Shown: in pieces, positions 24,970 through 35,112 of the stretch
Position numbering within the stretch: position 1 is the stretch's first letter
Layout of the letters: each line of letters begins with the position of its first letter
Source of the DNA: Marinobacter sediminicola
Lineage (GTDB): Bacteria; Pseudomonadota; Gammaproteobacteria; Pseudomonadales; Oleiphilaceae
DNA length: 64,000 nt
Direction of reading: 5' to 3'
Assembly: GCF_031157525.1 (NCBI RefSeq)
Contig: NZ_JAVIXR010000007.1
Span: 1-64,000, forward strand
Made by a program: the position numbers and the translations under genes
Notes under the pieces: generated by a model
Told to the model about the DNA's origin: nothing
The model's input: the letters and a program-made list of their open reading frames with translations, nothing else
The model's database searches: none

Positions 24970-25643
24970 TTTGGATTGGCGAGAGCTTCTTCATCGACAT
25001 GGCTGTTGGCGAAAACCTCCAGCACTACAGGGGCGTTGTCTGGCTGGTACCGGACAGTACAAGTGCTGGCGTTGATCAATCGGGTTTTACCTAAACTGTA
25101 CTCCCCATAACCCTCATGAATATGGCCAAAAATGTGTGCTTTCAGGGCAAGCTGTTGGATCCGGTCCAAGAGCTGATCACACCCTACGTTCTGGCACTGG
25201 AAACCTAGGCTTGCCTCATCACCAAAACCCTTGGGCGGGCCATGGGTGATAAGAACATCTGTGTTATCAGGAATGAGCTCCCATTTCTCATGCAGCGCTT
25301 CACCTCGGTCGAGCATAAACGCCCAATCCATGAAGGTGGGTGTCCAGGGCGAGCCCCAGAACCTTAGCCCCTCGATTTCAACGCCACTATCCTCGAGATA
25401 AGTGGCATTCGTCAGCAGATCCCGCGCGAGGTCTGGAGCTTCTTGAAACACCCAGTCGTGGTTGCCGGCGATGATAATCTTATGTCTGTGGGGCAGGGTG
25501 CCCAGCCAGTCGTTGAGATCTTCCAGGTTGTCCAATGTGCCAGCGCCCAGACAGTCGCCAGAATGGATTAAGACATCACCCTCTGGAATCTCTGGTATCC
25601 GACGATGCATGCTATGGGTGTCAGAAATACAGACGAGTTTCAT
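24960..25643 (-). CDS. Calcineurin-like metallophosphoesterase
   Basis: 227 aa from the ATG at 25643, which has AGGA 5 bases upstream; the longer frame upstream overlaps the exonuclease. The binuclear-metal motifs are complete: Asp8/His10 (SDTH), Gly29-Asp30 (SGD), Asn61-His62-Asp63 (GNHD), LITHGPPKG and GHIHEGYG. It resembles small cytosolic phosphoesterases that cut phosphodiesters or phosphomonoesters. It is the third gene of an operon with a DEDDh exonuclease (7-bp gap) and a PP2A-like phosphatase, suggesting a shared nucleic-acid or nucleotide substrate (inference). Confidence 0.88.
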   Translation of the reverse strand: MKLVCISDTHSMHRRIPEIPEGDVLIHSGDCLGAGTLDNLEDLNDWLGTLPHRHKIIIAGNHDWVFQEAPDLARDLLTNATYLEDSGVEIEGLRFWGSPWTPTFMDWAFMLDRGEALHEKWELIPDNTDVLITHGPPKGFGDEASLGFQCQNVGCDQLLDRIQQLALKAHIFGHIHEGYGEYSLGKTRLINASTCTVRYQPDNAPVVLEVFANSHVDEEALANPNYK

Positions 25644-25650
25644 AACCATC

Positions 25651-26346
25651 CTATCGCAGATTGCACTTGCCAGCTTTCTCGCGGATTGCCGAGGCCATAT
25701 CTTCACCGCTGACAATTCGATCTGACGCAAAACTGCCTCTCAGGCTGAAAGCGCTGGGCAGAGTCAGCAGTTCCCTTTCAAGCGACCAGTCCATAAAGGG
25801 AAGTAACCGAACCATGTTGCGGGCATCATCTATGCCACGATGGTGGTGACCCTCTAATGTCAGTCCGTGATACTCCAGGGCATGAATCATCCCATTCTTG
25901 CGCTTCTGCCCCGTTGTTCTGCGCCAAATGCGCTTCAGATTCAGGTGCGGATAGTTCATTATCACCGGAAGCGCGCCATTCTTTTCTCCATCTGCCTGAA
26001 TATGCAAGCGATCATAGTTGCCCCAGCTGCACCAGATGAAATTTTCATGGGGTTGCCCCAGCCACGCGTCGATCATCCGGCACACCTCTGGGAATAGCGG
26101 TGCGGCTTCGATCATTGATTGGCGGATACTGGTTAGCGACGTACAGAACTCGCTAATTTGAGGGTTTTTCGCAGGCTGCACCAGAAACGATTGGCTATCC
26201 AGTAACTCGCCATTTCTATTGGCCAGAGCGCAGCCAAACTCGATGATTTCCATGTTGTCGGTATTCTGGCCTTCTCCCGTTGGGGTAATCCGGTTTTCCC
26301 AGCAAGTTGCTTCCAGATCAACGACTAACAAAGGGCGCTCATCCAT
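25651..26346 (-). CDS. DEDDh-family 3'-5' exonuclease (ERI-1/KapD-like)
   Basis: 231 aa. The exonuclease I motif is VVDLEATCWE (Asp10, Glu12), the second acidic motif lies in WCSWGNYDRLHIQAD, and the last is HHHRGIDDARNMVRLL with the catalytic His and Asp of the DEDDh class. Relatives trim RNA or DNA 3' ends. Its start overlaps the preceding phosphatase gene by 8 bp, so translation is coupled. Confidence 0.88.
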   Translation of the reverse strand: MDERPLLVVDLEATCWENRITPTGEGQNTDNMEIIEFGCALANRNGELLDSQSFLVQPAKNPQISEFCTSLTSIRQSMIEAAPLFPEVCRMIDAWLGQPHENFIWCSWGNYDRLHIQADGEKNGALPVIMNYPHLNLKRIWRRTTGQKRKNGMIHALEYHGLTLEGHHHRGIDDARNMVRLLPFMDWSLERELLTLPSAFSLRGSFASDRIVSGEDMASAIREKAGKCNLR

Positions 26347-27085
26347 CTGTTGTTTGTCCTCTAATCCAGTTAATAATTTCGTTAGCTTGCACTAGGGTTA
26401 TGTTCCCGGTTTGCTCCAGGGTATCAATCCAAACCTGATTCCCTTTTTGAACCACTTCTGCTGTGCCAATGTGGCCAGAGACAACGGCTGTCACACCGGT
26501 TATTGTCTGGTCAGGTCCTTGGGCTCGGTCCCATGGCCAGGTGCAATCAATCGCAAAGCCATCAGATGGTGTGGCCTGGAGAACATCCTGCCAGTTATCT
26601 ACGGGGCTCTGTGCATGTACCAGCCCAAGGCTGCCATTTTCGCATTCTAGCGTGATCGTCAAGGGCATTTGTTTTATGCATTGGGTAGTCAGCTTCCGAT
26701 ACTCAGAAAAGTCGATTTTATCGACCCACTCTCCTCCAATAGCTCGGTGTTCTTCCCGATACCGGAAGTCGAACGAGCTGACAACAAACATCAGCTCGTG
26801 GTTTCCCATGGCACTCTGCACACAATCCGTGGATAGCACCCAGTTCAGCATCTCCCTCGATTTTGGTCCACGGTCTATTACATCACCCAACAAGAAAAGC
26901 CGATCCCGAGTTGGTCGGAAGCCCTTTGCTGCCAGTGCCAGTTGAAGCGCGTCAAACTGCCCATGTATATCACCACAGAGCCAATCAGTTCCGTATACGT
27001 TGCGCGAAATAGGCTTGTGCGTTGTAAGTTTCGAAATCAAAGTAGATGCCATACCGCTTAAGAACCAGAGGCCATTTTCATTCAA
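26339..27085 (-). CDS. PP2A/lambda-type metallophosphatase
   Basis: 248 aa from ATG 27085; ATG 27052 (MASTLISK) is an alternative, and neither has a strong ribosome-binding site. Motifs are textbook for the lambda-phosphatase/PrpA group: GDIHG (38-42), GDVIDRG (67-73), GNHE (94-97), a His in GLVHAQSPVDNW and VSGHIGTAEV near the end. It may dephosphorylate proteins or nucleic-acid 5'/3' ends. It is the first gene of a three-gene operon with an exonuclease and a second phosphoesterase. Confidence 0.88.
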   Translation of the reverse strand: MNENGLWFLSGMASTLISKLTTHKPISRNVYGTDWLCGDIHGQFDALQLALAAKGFRPTRDRLFLLGDVIDRGPKSREMLNWVLSTDCVQSAMGNHELMFVVSSFDFRYREEHRAIGGEWVDKIDFSEYRKLTTQCIKQMPLTITLECENGSLGLVHAQSPVDNWQDVLQATPSDGFAIDCTWPWDRAQGPDQTITGVTAVVSGHIGTAEVVQKGNQVWIDTLEQTGNITLVQANEIINWIRGQTTDG

Positions 27086-27269
27086 CGATATTTGTCAGGG
27101 AGCCGTTTTAGCATAGCGTGGAGATCGAGAGTTAAGCCAAGGAAAAAGCCATTTGCTGGCAAAATCCTCTCCCGATTATCAAATGGTCTATAACCGATTT
27201 GTGATTGAGGCAGTTTATGGCCAACAGCGAAAGCTGATTGAGAGTACATGAGCTGTTTTAAGTCGAACC

Positions 27270-27382
27270 AAGTCTAAAACCATGTTGGTGCCAAAATCTC
27301 GTGTTTATTGGCCAGAGTTGTCGGATAGTACCCAATCATTACAAGAAATCCTCATCATTGTTCGCAACATGGTTTTAGACTT
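27270..27382. repeat. Repeat unit 1 with perfect 18-bp terminal inverted repeats
   Basis: AAGTCTAAAACCATGTTG (27270-27287) is exactly complementary to CAACATGGTTTTAGACTT (27365-27382). The interior contains GTGTTTATTGGCCAGAGTTG then TCGGATAGTACCC, shared in altered form with unit 2. There is no coding capacity, so it could be a miniature mobile element. Confidence 0.6.
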
Positions 27383-27564
27383 GAACTGTATACGCAACTT
27401 GGTGCTTTGAAATGGGCTGCAAGGTTTTGGGCACTTCTAGAAACGCTCTATTTGGGCCGGATGGTTGGCAGGTTCTGAAAGCTCCTCTTGGCCAAGTACA
27501 TCAAGACTATAAGGTGGGGGGGTGAGCTAAGCCTGTGTCCGGAATCATTGGCTCATATAAGAGC

Positions 27565-27735
27565 AAGTCTAAAACCATGTTGATGCTAATGCTGAGTGTT
27601 TATTGCTCAGTGTTATCGGATAGTGCCCATTTGTCACATGAATAACGCTTTATTCTCGGCTTAAATGGTTTTTGGCCGGCACTTTTGACGCAACTTGCTT
27701 TGGGCGATGGGTCTATAAGGTCACAACATGGTTTT
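27565..27735. repeat. Repeat unit 2, related to unit 1
   Basis: It starts with the same 18 bases as unit 1 and shares the following about 60 bp (GTGTTTATTG, then TTATCGGATAGTGCCCA). It ends CAACATGGTTTT (27724-27735), a truncated inverted copy. It is longer than unit 1 and includes a GACGCAACTTGCTTTGGG segment whose counterpart lies outside unit 1 (near 27390), so the two have been rearranged relative to each other. Confidence 0.55.
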
Positions 27736-28157
27736 GGTAGGGTGCTCCTCACGCAACTTGAACAAAAACGCAAGAAACTGAAGAGATGAGGCTGTATAAC
27801 CAGACTATCATCCTGAAAGGCATGCTGTTCACAAGGTGGGGCTCTGCGGCCGTACGTTCTTCGGGATAATGTGGCATGAATGCTCTCATGCGGCCACGAC
27901 TAGTGACATTTAGGTACAATCGCCAGCTGGACAACTAATTTGACAGCGGGGTACTCCAATATCTGATATTGGTGAGACCCAGCCCTGGTCCCCGCATTCA
28001 TATTTCCGAATAGGCAAGGCCTACAGCCTCAATGCATTGATCGATTGGGAGCCAAAGTGCTAATGGATCGCCGTCAACAATACGCTTTAAAGACTCAAGT
28101 AAAATCTGCCTTGGTACATATGTAATAAATTTCTGGCCAAGGTCTGCAGATAGCTGC

Positions 28158-28634
28158 CTAGGACTTCAGCATCCGAACAGGCAGTGCAATTTTGGGCAAG
28201 TTCATCCTGAGAGATTGTGACATCACAAATTCACGCCAATAGGGCCATAAGTGATAGCTCGCATTCTCGAGAGCAAAAGTATCCAGTGCAGCCTTGTCCT
28301 CGATAAGTGAGGTCTCGGTTATCCGATAATCAACCCTATATGAGGCTTCAATTTGAGCAATAGGTCGCTCTTCTGTCTTATCTCCTGGAAGTACAAGCCT
28401 GGCGCCAACGTCTATATAGACACGAAAGATATCGAAGGGGGACTCATTACCTTTGATTTCGATTAGGTTGGACTCGACAACGTGGTGTTTGAGCTGAAGG
28501 CGGCAGTCTTGCCCCCCTAAACCGAACCGAGGATCAAATTTTGGCTCAACCCAAGCATCTACCCTGGATTGAGATACATCCTCAAACTGTAACCCCTTCT
28601 TAGCCTTTTCTAATGGCTCATTCACGACGACCAT
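28158..28634 (-). CDS. SecB-like chaperone of a toxin-antitoxin-chaperone operon
   Basis: 158 aa. The C-terminal block LENASYHLWPYWREFVMSQS, then RMNLPKIALPV, is the hallmark end of SecB-family proteins, and the beta-rich middle fits the fold. The position, last in an operon behind hicA and hicB and overlapping hicB by 13 bp, matches TAC systems in which a SecB-like chaperone folds and protects an antitoxin until stress frees the toxin. It is not the housekeeping SecB, which normally lies next to grxC/gpsA. Confidence 0.82.
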   Translation of the reverse strand: MVVVNEPLEKAKKGLQFEDVSQSRVDAWVEPKFDPRFGLGGQDCRLQLKHHVVESNLIEIKGNESPFDIFRVYIDVGARLVLPGDKTEERPIAQIEASYRVDYRITETSLIEDKAALDTFALENASYHLWPYWREFVMSQSLRMNLPKIALPVRMLKS

Positions 28635-29098
28635 TGTGCTGCAGATTCCCGGTACTGGTTGATATAAATCACTTCACCTGCCATGGTTTTGTGGTCATGG
28701 CTCTGAGGTTCGCAAATATTGATCCAGTTATCACGATCATGCATCAAAACTGCATCAAAACCGCGAAATGTTGCGAGTGCTGCCACTAAAAGCTGGTTTA
28801 GACTCACGCCTTCTCCTTCAGCCTTGGTTGCCAAGGCCCGATGCAATGTCTTTGGAAGGCGAAGAGTAACTCGACCACTGAAATTTTCTTCAGGTTCGCA
28901 GGGCAGAGGCATTTTTCGCCCTTTCTCATTGAGAACTGCTGCAGTCGTTTCAATAGAATCCAGAGCTAGCTCATAAGCCTCAACATGTGAATCTCCGTAC
29001 TCTGCAATGTCTGGCAGCTCCTTCACCCGGGCCTCAAAGCATTCTTCACCTTCGAAAGTACCTTGGCGAACAGTAATGTTGTATGCATACGCATTCAT
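28622..29098 (-). CDS. hicB: HicB-family antitoxin
   Basis: 158 aa from the ATG at 29098, one base after the hicA stop. The N-terminal half is the degraded RNase-H-like HicB fold (EARVKELPDIAEYGDSHVEA, LALDSIETTAAVL). A ribbon-helix-helix/Arc-like DNA-binding part follows (GRVTLRLPKTLHRALATKAE, GVSLNQLLVAAL). The extra about 45-residue tail after the RHH (MHDRDNWINICEPQSHDHKT onwards) is longer than in ordinary HicB and may be the chaperone-addiction sequence that makes it depend on the SecB-like partner (inference). Confidence 0.88.
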   Translation of the reverse strand: MNAYAYNITVRQGTFEGEECFEARVKELPDIAEYGDSHVEAYELALDSIETTAAVLNEKGRKMPLPCEPEENFSGRVTLRLPKTLHRALATKAEGEGVSLNQLLVAALATFRGFDAVLMHDRDNWINICEPQSHDHKTMAGEVIYINQYRESAAQWSS

Positions 29099-29099
29099 T

Positions 29100-29384
29100 T
29101 TATTTCTCCTCCTCAAAATATTTTCTGAGGGCCGCCTCATGGTTATCAATGGTTCTGACAATCTTGGCTATGTAGGCTTGTTTAATTTCTGGGTTTTTCC
29201 CGTGACCGCAATTAAAACTGCCACTGTGAAATTCGGGAAGTCCATCATGGAAATATAGCTTGTGACCTCCACGCTTACCGTCGCGAACCTCGAAGCCTAG
29301 CTGCTGAAGTAGTGCAATTACTTCCACGCATCTAAGGTTTCCCTTGCGACTCAAGAGTTCCTGCTTCACATCAAGGACTGTCAT
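29100..29384 (-). CDS. hicA: HicA-family mRNA interferase toxin
   Basis: 94 aa. The double-stranded-RNA-binding-like core has the catalytic His41 in RDGKRGGHKLYFHDG, and the leading helix (VEVIALLQQLGFEV) is typical. HicA cleaves mRNA without ribosomes and is neutralised by HicB. It is the first gene of the hicA-hicB-secB-like operon and lies directly behind an operator-like palindrome. Confidence 0.88.
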   Translation of the reverse strand: MTVLDVKQELLSRKGNLRCVEVIALLQQLGFEVRDGKRGGHKLYFHDGLPEFHSGSFNCGHGKNPEIKQAYIAKIVRTIDNHEAALRKYFEEEK

Positions 29385-29397
29385 CGTACCACTCTAC

Positions 29398-29417
29398 TGA
29401 CACCGTATATAGTGTCA
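29398..29417. promoter_or_regulatory. Probable HicB operator TGACAC-N8-GTGTCA
   Basis: A perfect 6-bp inverted repeat around CGTATATA, 14 bp upstream of hicA. The TATA-rich spacer can serve as the -10 region, so a bound antitoxin would block the promoter, as expected for autoregulated toxin-antitoxin operons. Confidence 0.6.
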
Positions 29418-29876
29418 CCCTCCGAAAAAGACAAGTTCCTCTCCCTTTAATTACGAAACGTATAGCTGCCGATCCGGCTGTGTAAGCGAGAAGTTATCTT
29501 CGCTCAAGAGCGGATGGAAAGCATAGTGAGAGATGCTCTGCATGATCCGGCGCAGCTGATAACTTGTAGGCCCAAACTTTGTTGTGCCAGCATTGTACCG
29601 ATGACCGCATCCAGCGCCAGCGATTCAAGCGCTCAAGTTCTAAGAGTGTGAAAAAAATCATTCTGTTAGTAATGTCGATTCTGAGAGATTAATCTGGACT
29701 AGCATTGCTTGCCACCATTAGAGAACAGGTATTGACCTTCTCGCTCGCTTTTTTTGATAACTTTTTAAGCAGTTAATAAACGGTCGTTTTCTGGACACTT
29801 GCCCGCTCTCTCAAAAAACCCGTTATTTCTCTTGTTTTGCGTCCAACAATCACGTACAACAATCTATGAACAGAAA
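29418..29876. other. Gene-free 459-bp stretch upstream of the recombinase
   Basis: No coding frame is seen. It contains inverted AAGTTATC (29490s) / GATAACTT (29550s) and, closer to the recombinase, short inverted and direct motifs that could be a crossover (res-type) site, but I cannot define one. Confidence 0.35.
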
Positions 29877-29888
29877 AGGCACCTTTTA
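29877..29888 (+). repeat. 12-bp direct repeat flanking the recombinase, left copy
   Basis: AGGCACCTTTTA at 29877-29888 recurs exactly at 30459-30470, directly before and after the recombinase frame. The left copy includes the first base of the start codon; the right begins at the TAG stop. Confidence 0.6.
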
Positions 29889-30460
29889 TGATCGTAGGTT
29901 ATGCACGAGTCAGCACCCAAGACCAAAATCCTGAGTATCAGGTGGACGCTTTAGGAAAAGCAGGGTGCGAACAGATCTTCCAGGAAAAAATTACCGGTAA
30001 GCTTCGAGAGCGACCGGAGCTGTCGCAATGTCTTCGTATGCTCCGGAAGGGAGACACCTTAATTGTTTGGAAGCTGGATAGACTCGCCCGATCACTCAAA
30101 GATCTGGTTGAGATTATTCAGGATCTCAACGAAAAAGAGATTGGGTTCAAATCGCTTACAGAGTCCATAGACACGACTAGCTCCGGTGGCCGATTGGTTT
30201 TTCATATTTTTGGCGCCCTAGCCGAGTTCGAGCACAGTCTGATTCGTGAGCGCACAATCGCCGGTCTTGCAGCCGCTCGGGCGAGAGGACGGAAGGGTGG
30301 TCGCAAACCCTCCATGTCCGACTCCGACATCAGGAAAGCGGCGGCCATGTTGTTGGACCCCAAGATCACGAAGAAAGAAGTCGCTGAACATTTTGAAGTG
30401 AGCAGAACAACATTGAACGCCTCACTTCAGCGGCTCGCCGAGCCGGCCGAAACACGCTAG
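29888..30460 (+). CDS. Serine recombinase (resolvase/invertase family)
   Basis: 190 aa, the normal size. The catalytic Ser9 lies in [10 protein letters not shown], with the Arg motif [17 protein letters not shown] and [19 protein letters not shown] leading into the long E-helix. The C-terminal helix-turn-helix is [20 protein letters not shown]. It catalyses site-specific recombination between short crossover sites. It stands 46 bp before hsdM on the same strand. No second hsdS copy is present for it to invert, so a role in resolving or moving the island is more likely. Confidence 0.92.
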   Translation: MIVGYARVSTQDQNPEYQVDALGKAGCEQIFQEKITGKLRERPELSQCLRMLRKGDTLIVWKLDRLARSLKDLVEIIQDLNEKEIGFKSLTESIDTTSSGGRLVFHIFGALAEFEHSLIRERTIAGLAAARARGRKGGRKPSMSDSDIRKAAAMLLDPKITKKEVAEHFEVSRTTLNASLQRLAEPAETR

Positions 30461-30470
30461 GCACCTTTTA
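30459..30470 (+). repeat. 12-bp direct repeat flanking the recombinase, right copy
   Basis: An exact copy of 29877-29888, 582 bp away. It lies in the leader of hsdM. Confidence 0.6.
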
Positions 30471-30506
30471 CTATTTATCTTTTTACCCTTTAACGGAGTT
30501 CCACGG

Positions 30507-32492
30507 ATGAGCCAGGACAAAACCAGCCACTCGCAAACCGCCGCTTTTATCTGGTCGGTAGCCGACCTGTTGCGCGGGGACTTCAAGCAAAGCCAGTATG
30601 GCCGGATCATTCTGCCCTTTACGCTGCTGCGCCGTTTGGAGTGCGTTTTGGAACCCAACAAGGCACGGGTACTGGCCGCGGCCAACGAGCATCAGACCAA
30701 ACCGGACTCAGTGCGCGAAAAGCTGTTGCTTCGGGCCGCTGACCAGCAGTTCTTCAATGCCTCACCTCTGACCCTGGGCACTCTGTCGGACAGCCAGACG
30801 GCTGATGACCTGATGAGCTATATCCAGTCCTTCAGTAAGGAAGCACGGGAGATTTTCGAACACTTCAACTTTGAAGACTTTGTTCAGCAGCTCAACGCGA
30901 ATAACTTGCTGTACCAGGTGGTGCAACGGTTCGCCAGCATCGACCTGAGCCCCAGTATCATCACCAACTTCGGCATGGGGATCATCTTTGAAGAGCTGAT
31001 CCGCAAGTTTGCTGAAAGCTCTAATGAAACCGCCGGGGAGCACTTTACCCCACGGGACATCGTGCACCTGACGACTTCCCTGGTTCTGACCGGACAGGAA
31101 AAGAAGCTCGCACCCAACAGCATCGTGACCATCTACGATCCTACGGCGGGCACCGGTGGATTTTTGTCTGAGGGCGACGAGTACATCCAGCAAATCAGTA
31201 AGGGTGTAACGGTTTCCCTGCACGGGCAGGAGCTGAACCCGGAGTCCTATGCCATCTGTATGGCTGACATGCTGATCAAAGGGCAGGAGGTCAGCAACAT
31301 CAAACTGGGCAACACCCTGTCGGATGACCAGCTGGCCGCCAATACGTTCGACATCATGCTGTCCAATCCCCCGTTTGGCGTGGAGTGGAAGAAGGTTCAG
31401 AAACAGGTGAACGACGAACACAAGCACCGGGGCTTTGATGGCCGCTTTGGCCCGGGCCTGCCGCGGGTGTCTGACGGTTCACTGCTATTCCTGTTGCACC
31501 TGGTCAGCAAAATGCGCGATGCCCGTGACGGTGGTTCCCGTATTGGCATTATTCTCAATGGCAGCCCCTTGTTTACCGGTGGCGCCGGCAGCGGTGAATC
31601 GGAAATCCGGCGCTACCTGCTGCAGAACGACATAGTAGAAGCCATCGTGGCCTTGCCTACCGATATGTTCTACAACACCGGTATTGCAACCTACATCTGG
31701 GTGCTATCGAACAACAAGCCTGCCGAACGCAAGGGCAAAGTGCAGCTGATCGACGCAACCGATCGCGCCACCAAGATGCGCAAATCCTTGGGCAGCAAGC
31801 GTCAGTTTGTCAGTGACTCGGATCAGGACGACATCGTGCGTCTGTACGGTGATTTCCAAGAAACCAAAAAGAGCAAAATCTTCCCGATTGAAGCCTTTGG
31901 CTACCGACGCATTACCGTTGAACGTCCGCTTAAGCTGAACTTCCAGGCCTCGGAAAATCGAATTGCACTCATTGCGGGTGAGAAGGCCATTCAGAAGATG
32001 GATCAGGAAGACCAGGACAAGATTCTGGCCGCCTGCCGCGCTATGGACGCCGATACCCTGTACCAAAACCGCAAGCAATTCCAAAAGGCATTGAAGGCCT
32101 CACTCACTGACCATCAGGTGTATTTGAGTGCGCCGCAACTGAAAGCACTGCTTAACGCCCTGAGTGAGCGCGATCCAGACGCCAATACTTGCACCGACAG
32201 CAAAGGCAATCCCGAGCCAGACACCGGCCTGCGCGACAACGAAAACGTACCGCTGGGCGAGTCCGTGTACGACTACTTTGAGCGGGAAGTCATACCCCAT
32301 GTGCCGGACGCCTGGATCGACGAGTCAAAGCGCGACGAGAAGGATGGTGAGGTCGGCATTGTTGGGTTTGAGATTCCGTTTAACCGGCACTTTTATGAAT
32401 TCACGCCACCGAGGCCGTTGGAAGAGATCGACGCAGATCTCAAGGAATGTACTGACCGGATCAAGCAGATGATTGAGGGGTTGTCGGCATGA
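30507..32492 (+). CDS. hsdM: Type I restriction-modification methyltransferase subunit HsdM
   Basis: 661 aa N6-adenine methyltransferase. An N-terminal helical HsdM domain ([20 protein letters not shown]) precedes the SAM-binding motif I ([11 protein letters not shown]) and catalytic motif IV NPPFG (about residue 290). It methylates the adenine of a bipartite site set by HsdS. It has GGAG upstream and its stop overlaps hsdS (ATGA). The tail after about 500 is longer than in E. coli type IA enzymes. Confidence 0.96.
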   Translation: MSQDKTSHSQTAAFIWSVADLLRGDFKQSQYGRIILPFTLLRRLECVLEPNKARVLAAANEHQTKPDSVREKLLLRAADQQFFNASPLTLGTLSDSQTADDLMSYIQSFSKEAREIFEHFNFEDFVQQLNANNLLYQVVQRFASIDLSPSIITNFGMGIIFEELIRKFAESSNETAGEHFTPRDIVHLTTSLVLTGQEKKLAPNSIVTIYDPTAGTGGFLSEGDEYIQQISKGVTVSLHGQELNPESYAICMADMLIKGQEVSNIKLGNTLSDDQLAANTFDIMLSNPPFGVEWKKVQKQVNDEHKHRGFDGRFGPGLPRVSDGSLLFLLHLVSKMRDARDGGSRIGIILNGSPLFTGGAGSGESEIRRYLLQNDIVEAIVALPTDMFYNTGIATYIWVLSNNKPAERKGKVQLIDATDRATKMRKSLGSKRQFVSDSDQDDIVRLYGDFQETKKSKIFPIEAFGYRRITVERPLKLNFQASENRIALIAGEKAIQKMDQEDQDKILAACRAMDADTLYQNRKQFQKALKASLTDHQVYLSAPQLKALLNALSERDPDANTCTDSKGNPEPDTGLRDNENVPLGESVYDYFEREVIPHVPDAWIDESKRDEKDGEVGIVGFEIPFNRHFYEFTPPRPLEEIDADLKECTDRIKQMIEGLSA

Positions 32493-33853
32493 GCATTCCC
32501 AAGTATCCAGAATACAAGGAATCAGGTTTTGACTGGATCGGGGCGTTACCCAAAACTTGGGTTCAAAAAAGACTTGGGCACTTTTTTACGGAACGTAGAG
32601 AAAAGGTTAGCGACAAAGAGTTCCAGCCTCTTTCTGTTACCAAAAACGGTATTGTACCGAGGCTCGAGACAGCAGCTAAAACTCAGGACGGTGACAACAG
32701 GAAAAAAGTTGTTGCGGGTGACTTTGTGATCAACAGCCGATCTGACCGGAAAGGCTCATCAGGTTTATCTCGGCTCGATGGTTCTGTTTCACTGATTTGC
32801 ATTGTGCTTGAACCAAAAGAAATATCTGGTCGCTATGCTCACCACTTATTTAGGTCAGAAGTTTTTCAAGAAGAGTTCTACAGAAATGGCAAAGGGATCG
32901 TTGCGGACTTATGGAGCACAGGTTTTTCAGAGATGAAAAATATTGTTGTCCCTGTCCCTGGTGAGTTTGAACAAACCAAAATCGCCCGCTTCCTAGACCA
33001 CGAAACCGCCAAAATCGACGCCTTGATCCGCGAGCAGGAGCGCCTGATAGCGCTGCTTCAGGAAAAGCGCCAAGCGGTGATTTCCCATGCGGTGACCAAG
33101 GGGCTTGATCCGAGTGTGCCCATGAAGGACTCTGGGGTAGAGTGGCTTGGGGATGTGCCAGGGCATTGGCAGATTTCAAAATTAGGCCACTATGCAGACA
33201 TATTGACTGGTTTCCCTTTTCCTTCTGCATCGTTTTCGCATGATGAATCAGACGTTCGGCTTTTACGTGGTGTCAATATCGGTGTTGGCTCACTCAAATG
33301 GGTTGATGCCGTCTATTGGCAGCTCGATGAAGGCGGGGAGCTTCTAGGTTATCTCATGAAAGAGGGTCAGATCGTTTTAGGGATGGACAGGCCTTGGATT
33401 AGCGAGGGAATGCGGATAGCGCGGGTGGCTCAAGCAGATATGCCATGTTTACTTCTTCAGCGAGTCGCTGCAATTACCCCCAATTCATGGCTTGATGACG
33501 GGTATCTATATTACTTTCTTGCTTCAGAGATATTCAAGATTTATGTGGAGCCTGATCTCACTGGAGTGAGTGTTCCCCACATTAGCCCTGAGCAAATACT
33601 GGGTTTCAAAATACCCATTCCGGATCTCGACGAGCAGCTCAAGATTGGTCGCTTTATCAAGGTTCAACTTGATCAGATGGCAGCACTTTTTAAGCAGACT
33701 AACGAGAGCATTGAGATACTACAAGAACGCCGCTCCGCCCTAATCTCCGCCGCAGTCACTGGCAAAATCGATGTGCGCGATTGGCAGCCACCTGCCGATG
33801 AAAGTGCCTTTGACCGGGAAGTATTAGAAGCAGGATCGGAGGTCATAGCGTGA
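32489..33853 (+). CDS. hsdS: Type I restriction-modification specificity subunit HsdS
   Basis: 454 aa with two target-recognition domains, each followed by a conserved helix. TRD1 covers 1-165 and TRD2 about 220-405. The central repeat is [20 protein letters not shown] with [15 protein letters not shown]; the C-terminal counterpart is [20 protein letters not shown]. It sets the sequence read by the HsdM2S methylase and HsdR2M2S nuclease. The frame is intact and overlaps hsdM by 4 bp. Confidence 0.95.
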   Translation: MSIPKYPEYKESGFDWIGALPKTWVQKRLGHFFTERREKVSDKEFQPLSVTKNGIVPRLETAAKTQDGDNRKKVVAGDFVINSRSDRKGSSGLSRLDGSVSLICIVLEPKEISGRYAHHLFRSEVFQEEFYRNGKGIVADLWSTGFSEMKNIVVPVPGEFEQTKIARFLDHETAKIDALIREQERLIALLQEKRQAVISHAVTKGLDPSVPMKDSGVEWLGDVPGHWQISKLGHYADILTGFPFPSASFSHDESDVRLLRGVNIGVGSLKWVDAVYWQLDEGGELLGYLMKEGQIVLGMDRPWISEGMRIARVAQADMPCLLLQRVAAITPNSWLDDGYLYYFLASEIFKIYVEPDLTGVSVPHISPEQILGFKIPIPDLDEQLKIGRFIKVQLDQMAALFKQTNESIEILQERRSALISAAVTGKIDVRDWQPPADESAFDREVLEAGSEVIA

Positions 33854-34140
33854 GGCACGGTCGCGGTATCCGGCTGTTCCTGGTGGGGGCCAGACCCTGA
33901 CAATGCCTTACGCCCTCTGATGTATATCGGCGAGTCCGACGACGTAGCCAAGCGCCTGAAGCAGCACAACCAGCCGGAAGACAAGGGCGCACCCGGAAGA
34001 CGAGGGCGGCAAGGATTTCTGGGAGCGGGTGTGTCTGATCACCAGCAAAGACCAGAACCTCACCAAATCCCATGTAAAGTATCTGGAAAGCCGGCTCATT
34101 GCGCTGACCAAGCAATCAGGCCGGTGTGGCTGGGCTGATA
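33846..34140 (+). pseudogene. GIY-YIG endonuclease-like gene remnant
   Basis: Broken frames give GRGIRLFLVG, then after a one-base shift PDPDNALRPLMYIGESDDVA and KRLKQHNQPED, and after another shift KDFWERVCLITSKDQNLTKS and HVKYLESRLIALTKQSGRCG. Together this is a GIY-YIG nuclease domain (the -YIGES- strand is present), of the kind often found beside type I hsd genes. At least two frameshifts and a missing N-terminus make it non-functional. It starts inside the hsdS stop region. Confidence 0.75.
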
Positions 34141-34241
34141 GCCTGGATTCTGATTAACCGTTACCTGTTACTCGCTAATAGACTCCGGGATTCCGGGATA
34201 AGGTGATATGTAGATTGAGATCGTCTTATCTGTAATGACAT

Positions 34242-34259
34242 TAGCAGTACGTCCTGCTA
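34242..34259. promoter_or_regulatory. Operator-like palindrome TAGCAG-N6-CTGCTA before tacA
   Basis: A perfect 6-6-6 inverted repeat 31 bp upstream of the RHH antitoxin start. It is well placed for autorepression by the antitoxin-toxin complex, and shows the toxin-antitoxin pair has its own promoter within the hsd locus. Confidence 0.55.
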
Positions 34260-34290
34260 CGCTTGGAACTATCAAAAGAGGAATCTCATC

Positions 34291-35069
<779 letters not shown>

Positions 35070-35112
35070 GCCACGCCAGATCAGATTTGGCGCAAGCCTT
35101 TAGGGAGCAGTT

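Larger units (their letters stand above)
27086..28157. other. 1.07-kb region without an intact gene, containing repeats
   Basis: No credible complete frame. Two related repeat units occur (27270-27382 and 27565-27735). At 27998-28160 (minus) a start-less frame reads FITYVPRQILLESLKRIVDG and then LWLPIDQCIEAVGLAYSEI before TGA; it looks like coding sequence directly after the SecB-like gene but has no ATG/GTG/TTG, so it may be a broken gene. Confidence 0.5.

Noticed and set aside
27749..27934. 61-aa minus-strand frame
   Set aside because: No ribosome-binding site and no protein-like pattern; it lies inside the repeat-rich gap.
32489..33853. hsdS as a target of inversion by the nearby serine recombinase
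   Set aside because: Only one hsdS is present, with no second partial copy or inverted repeats within it.
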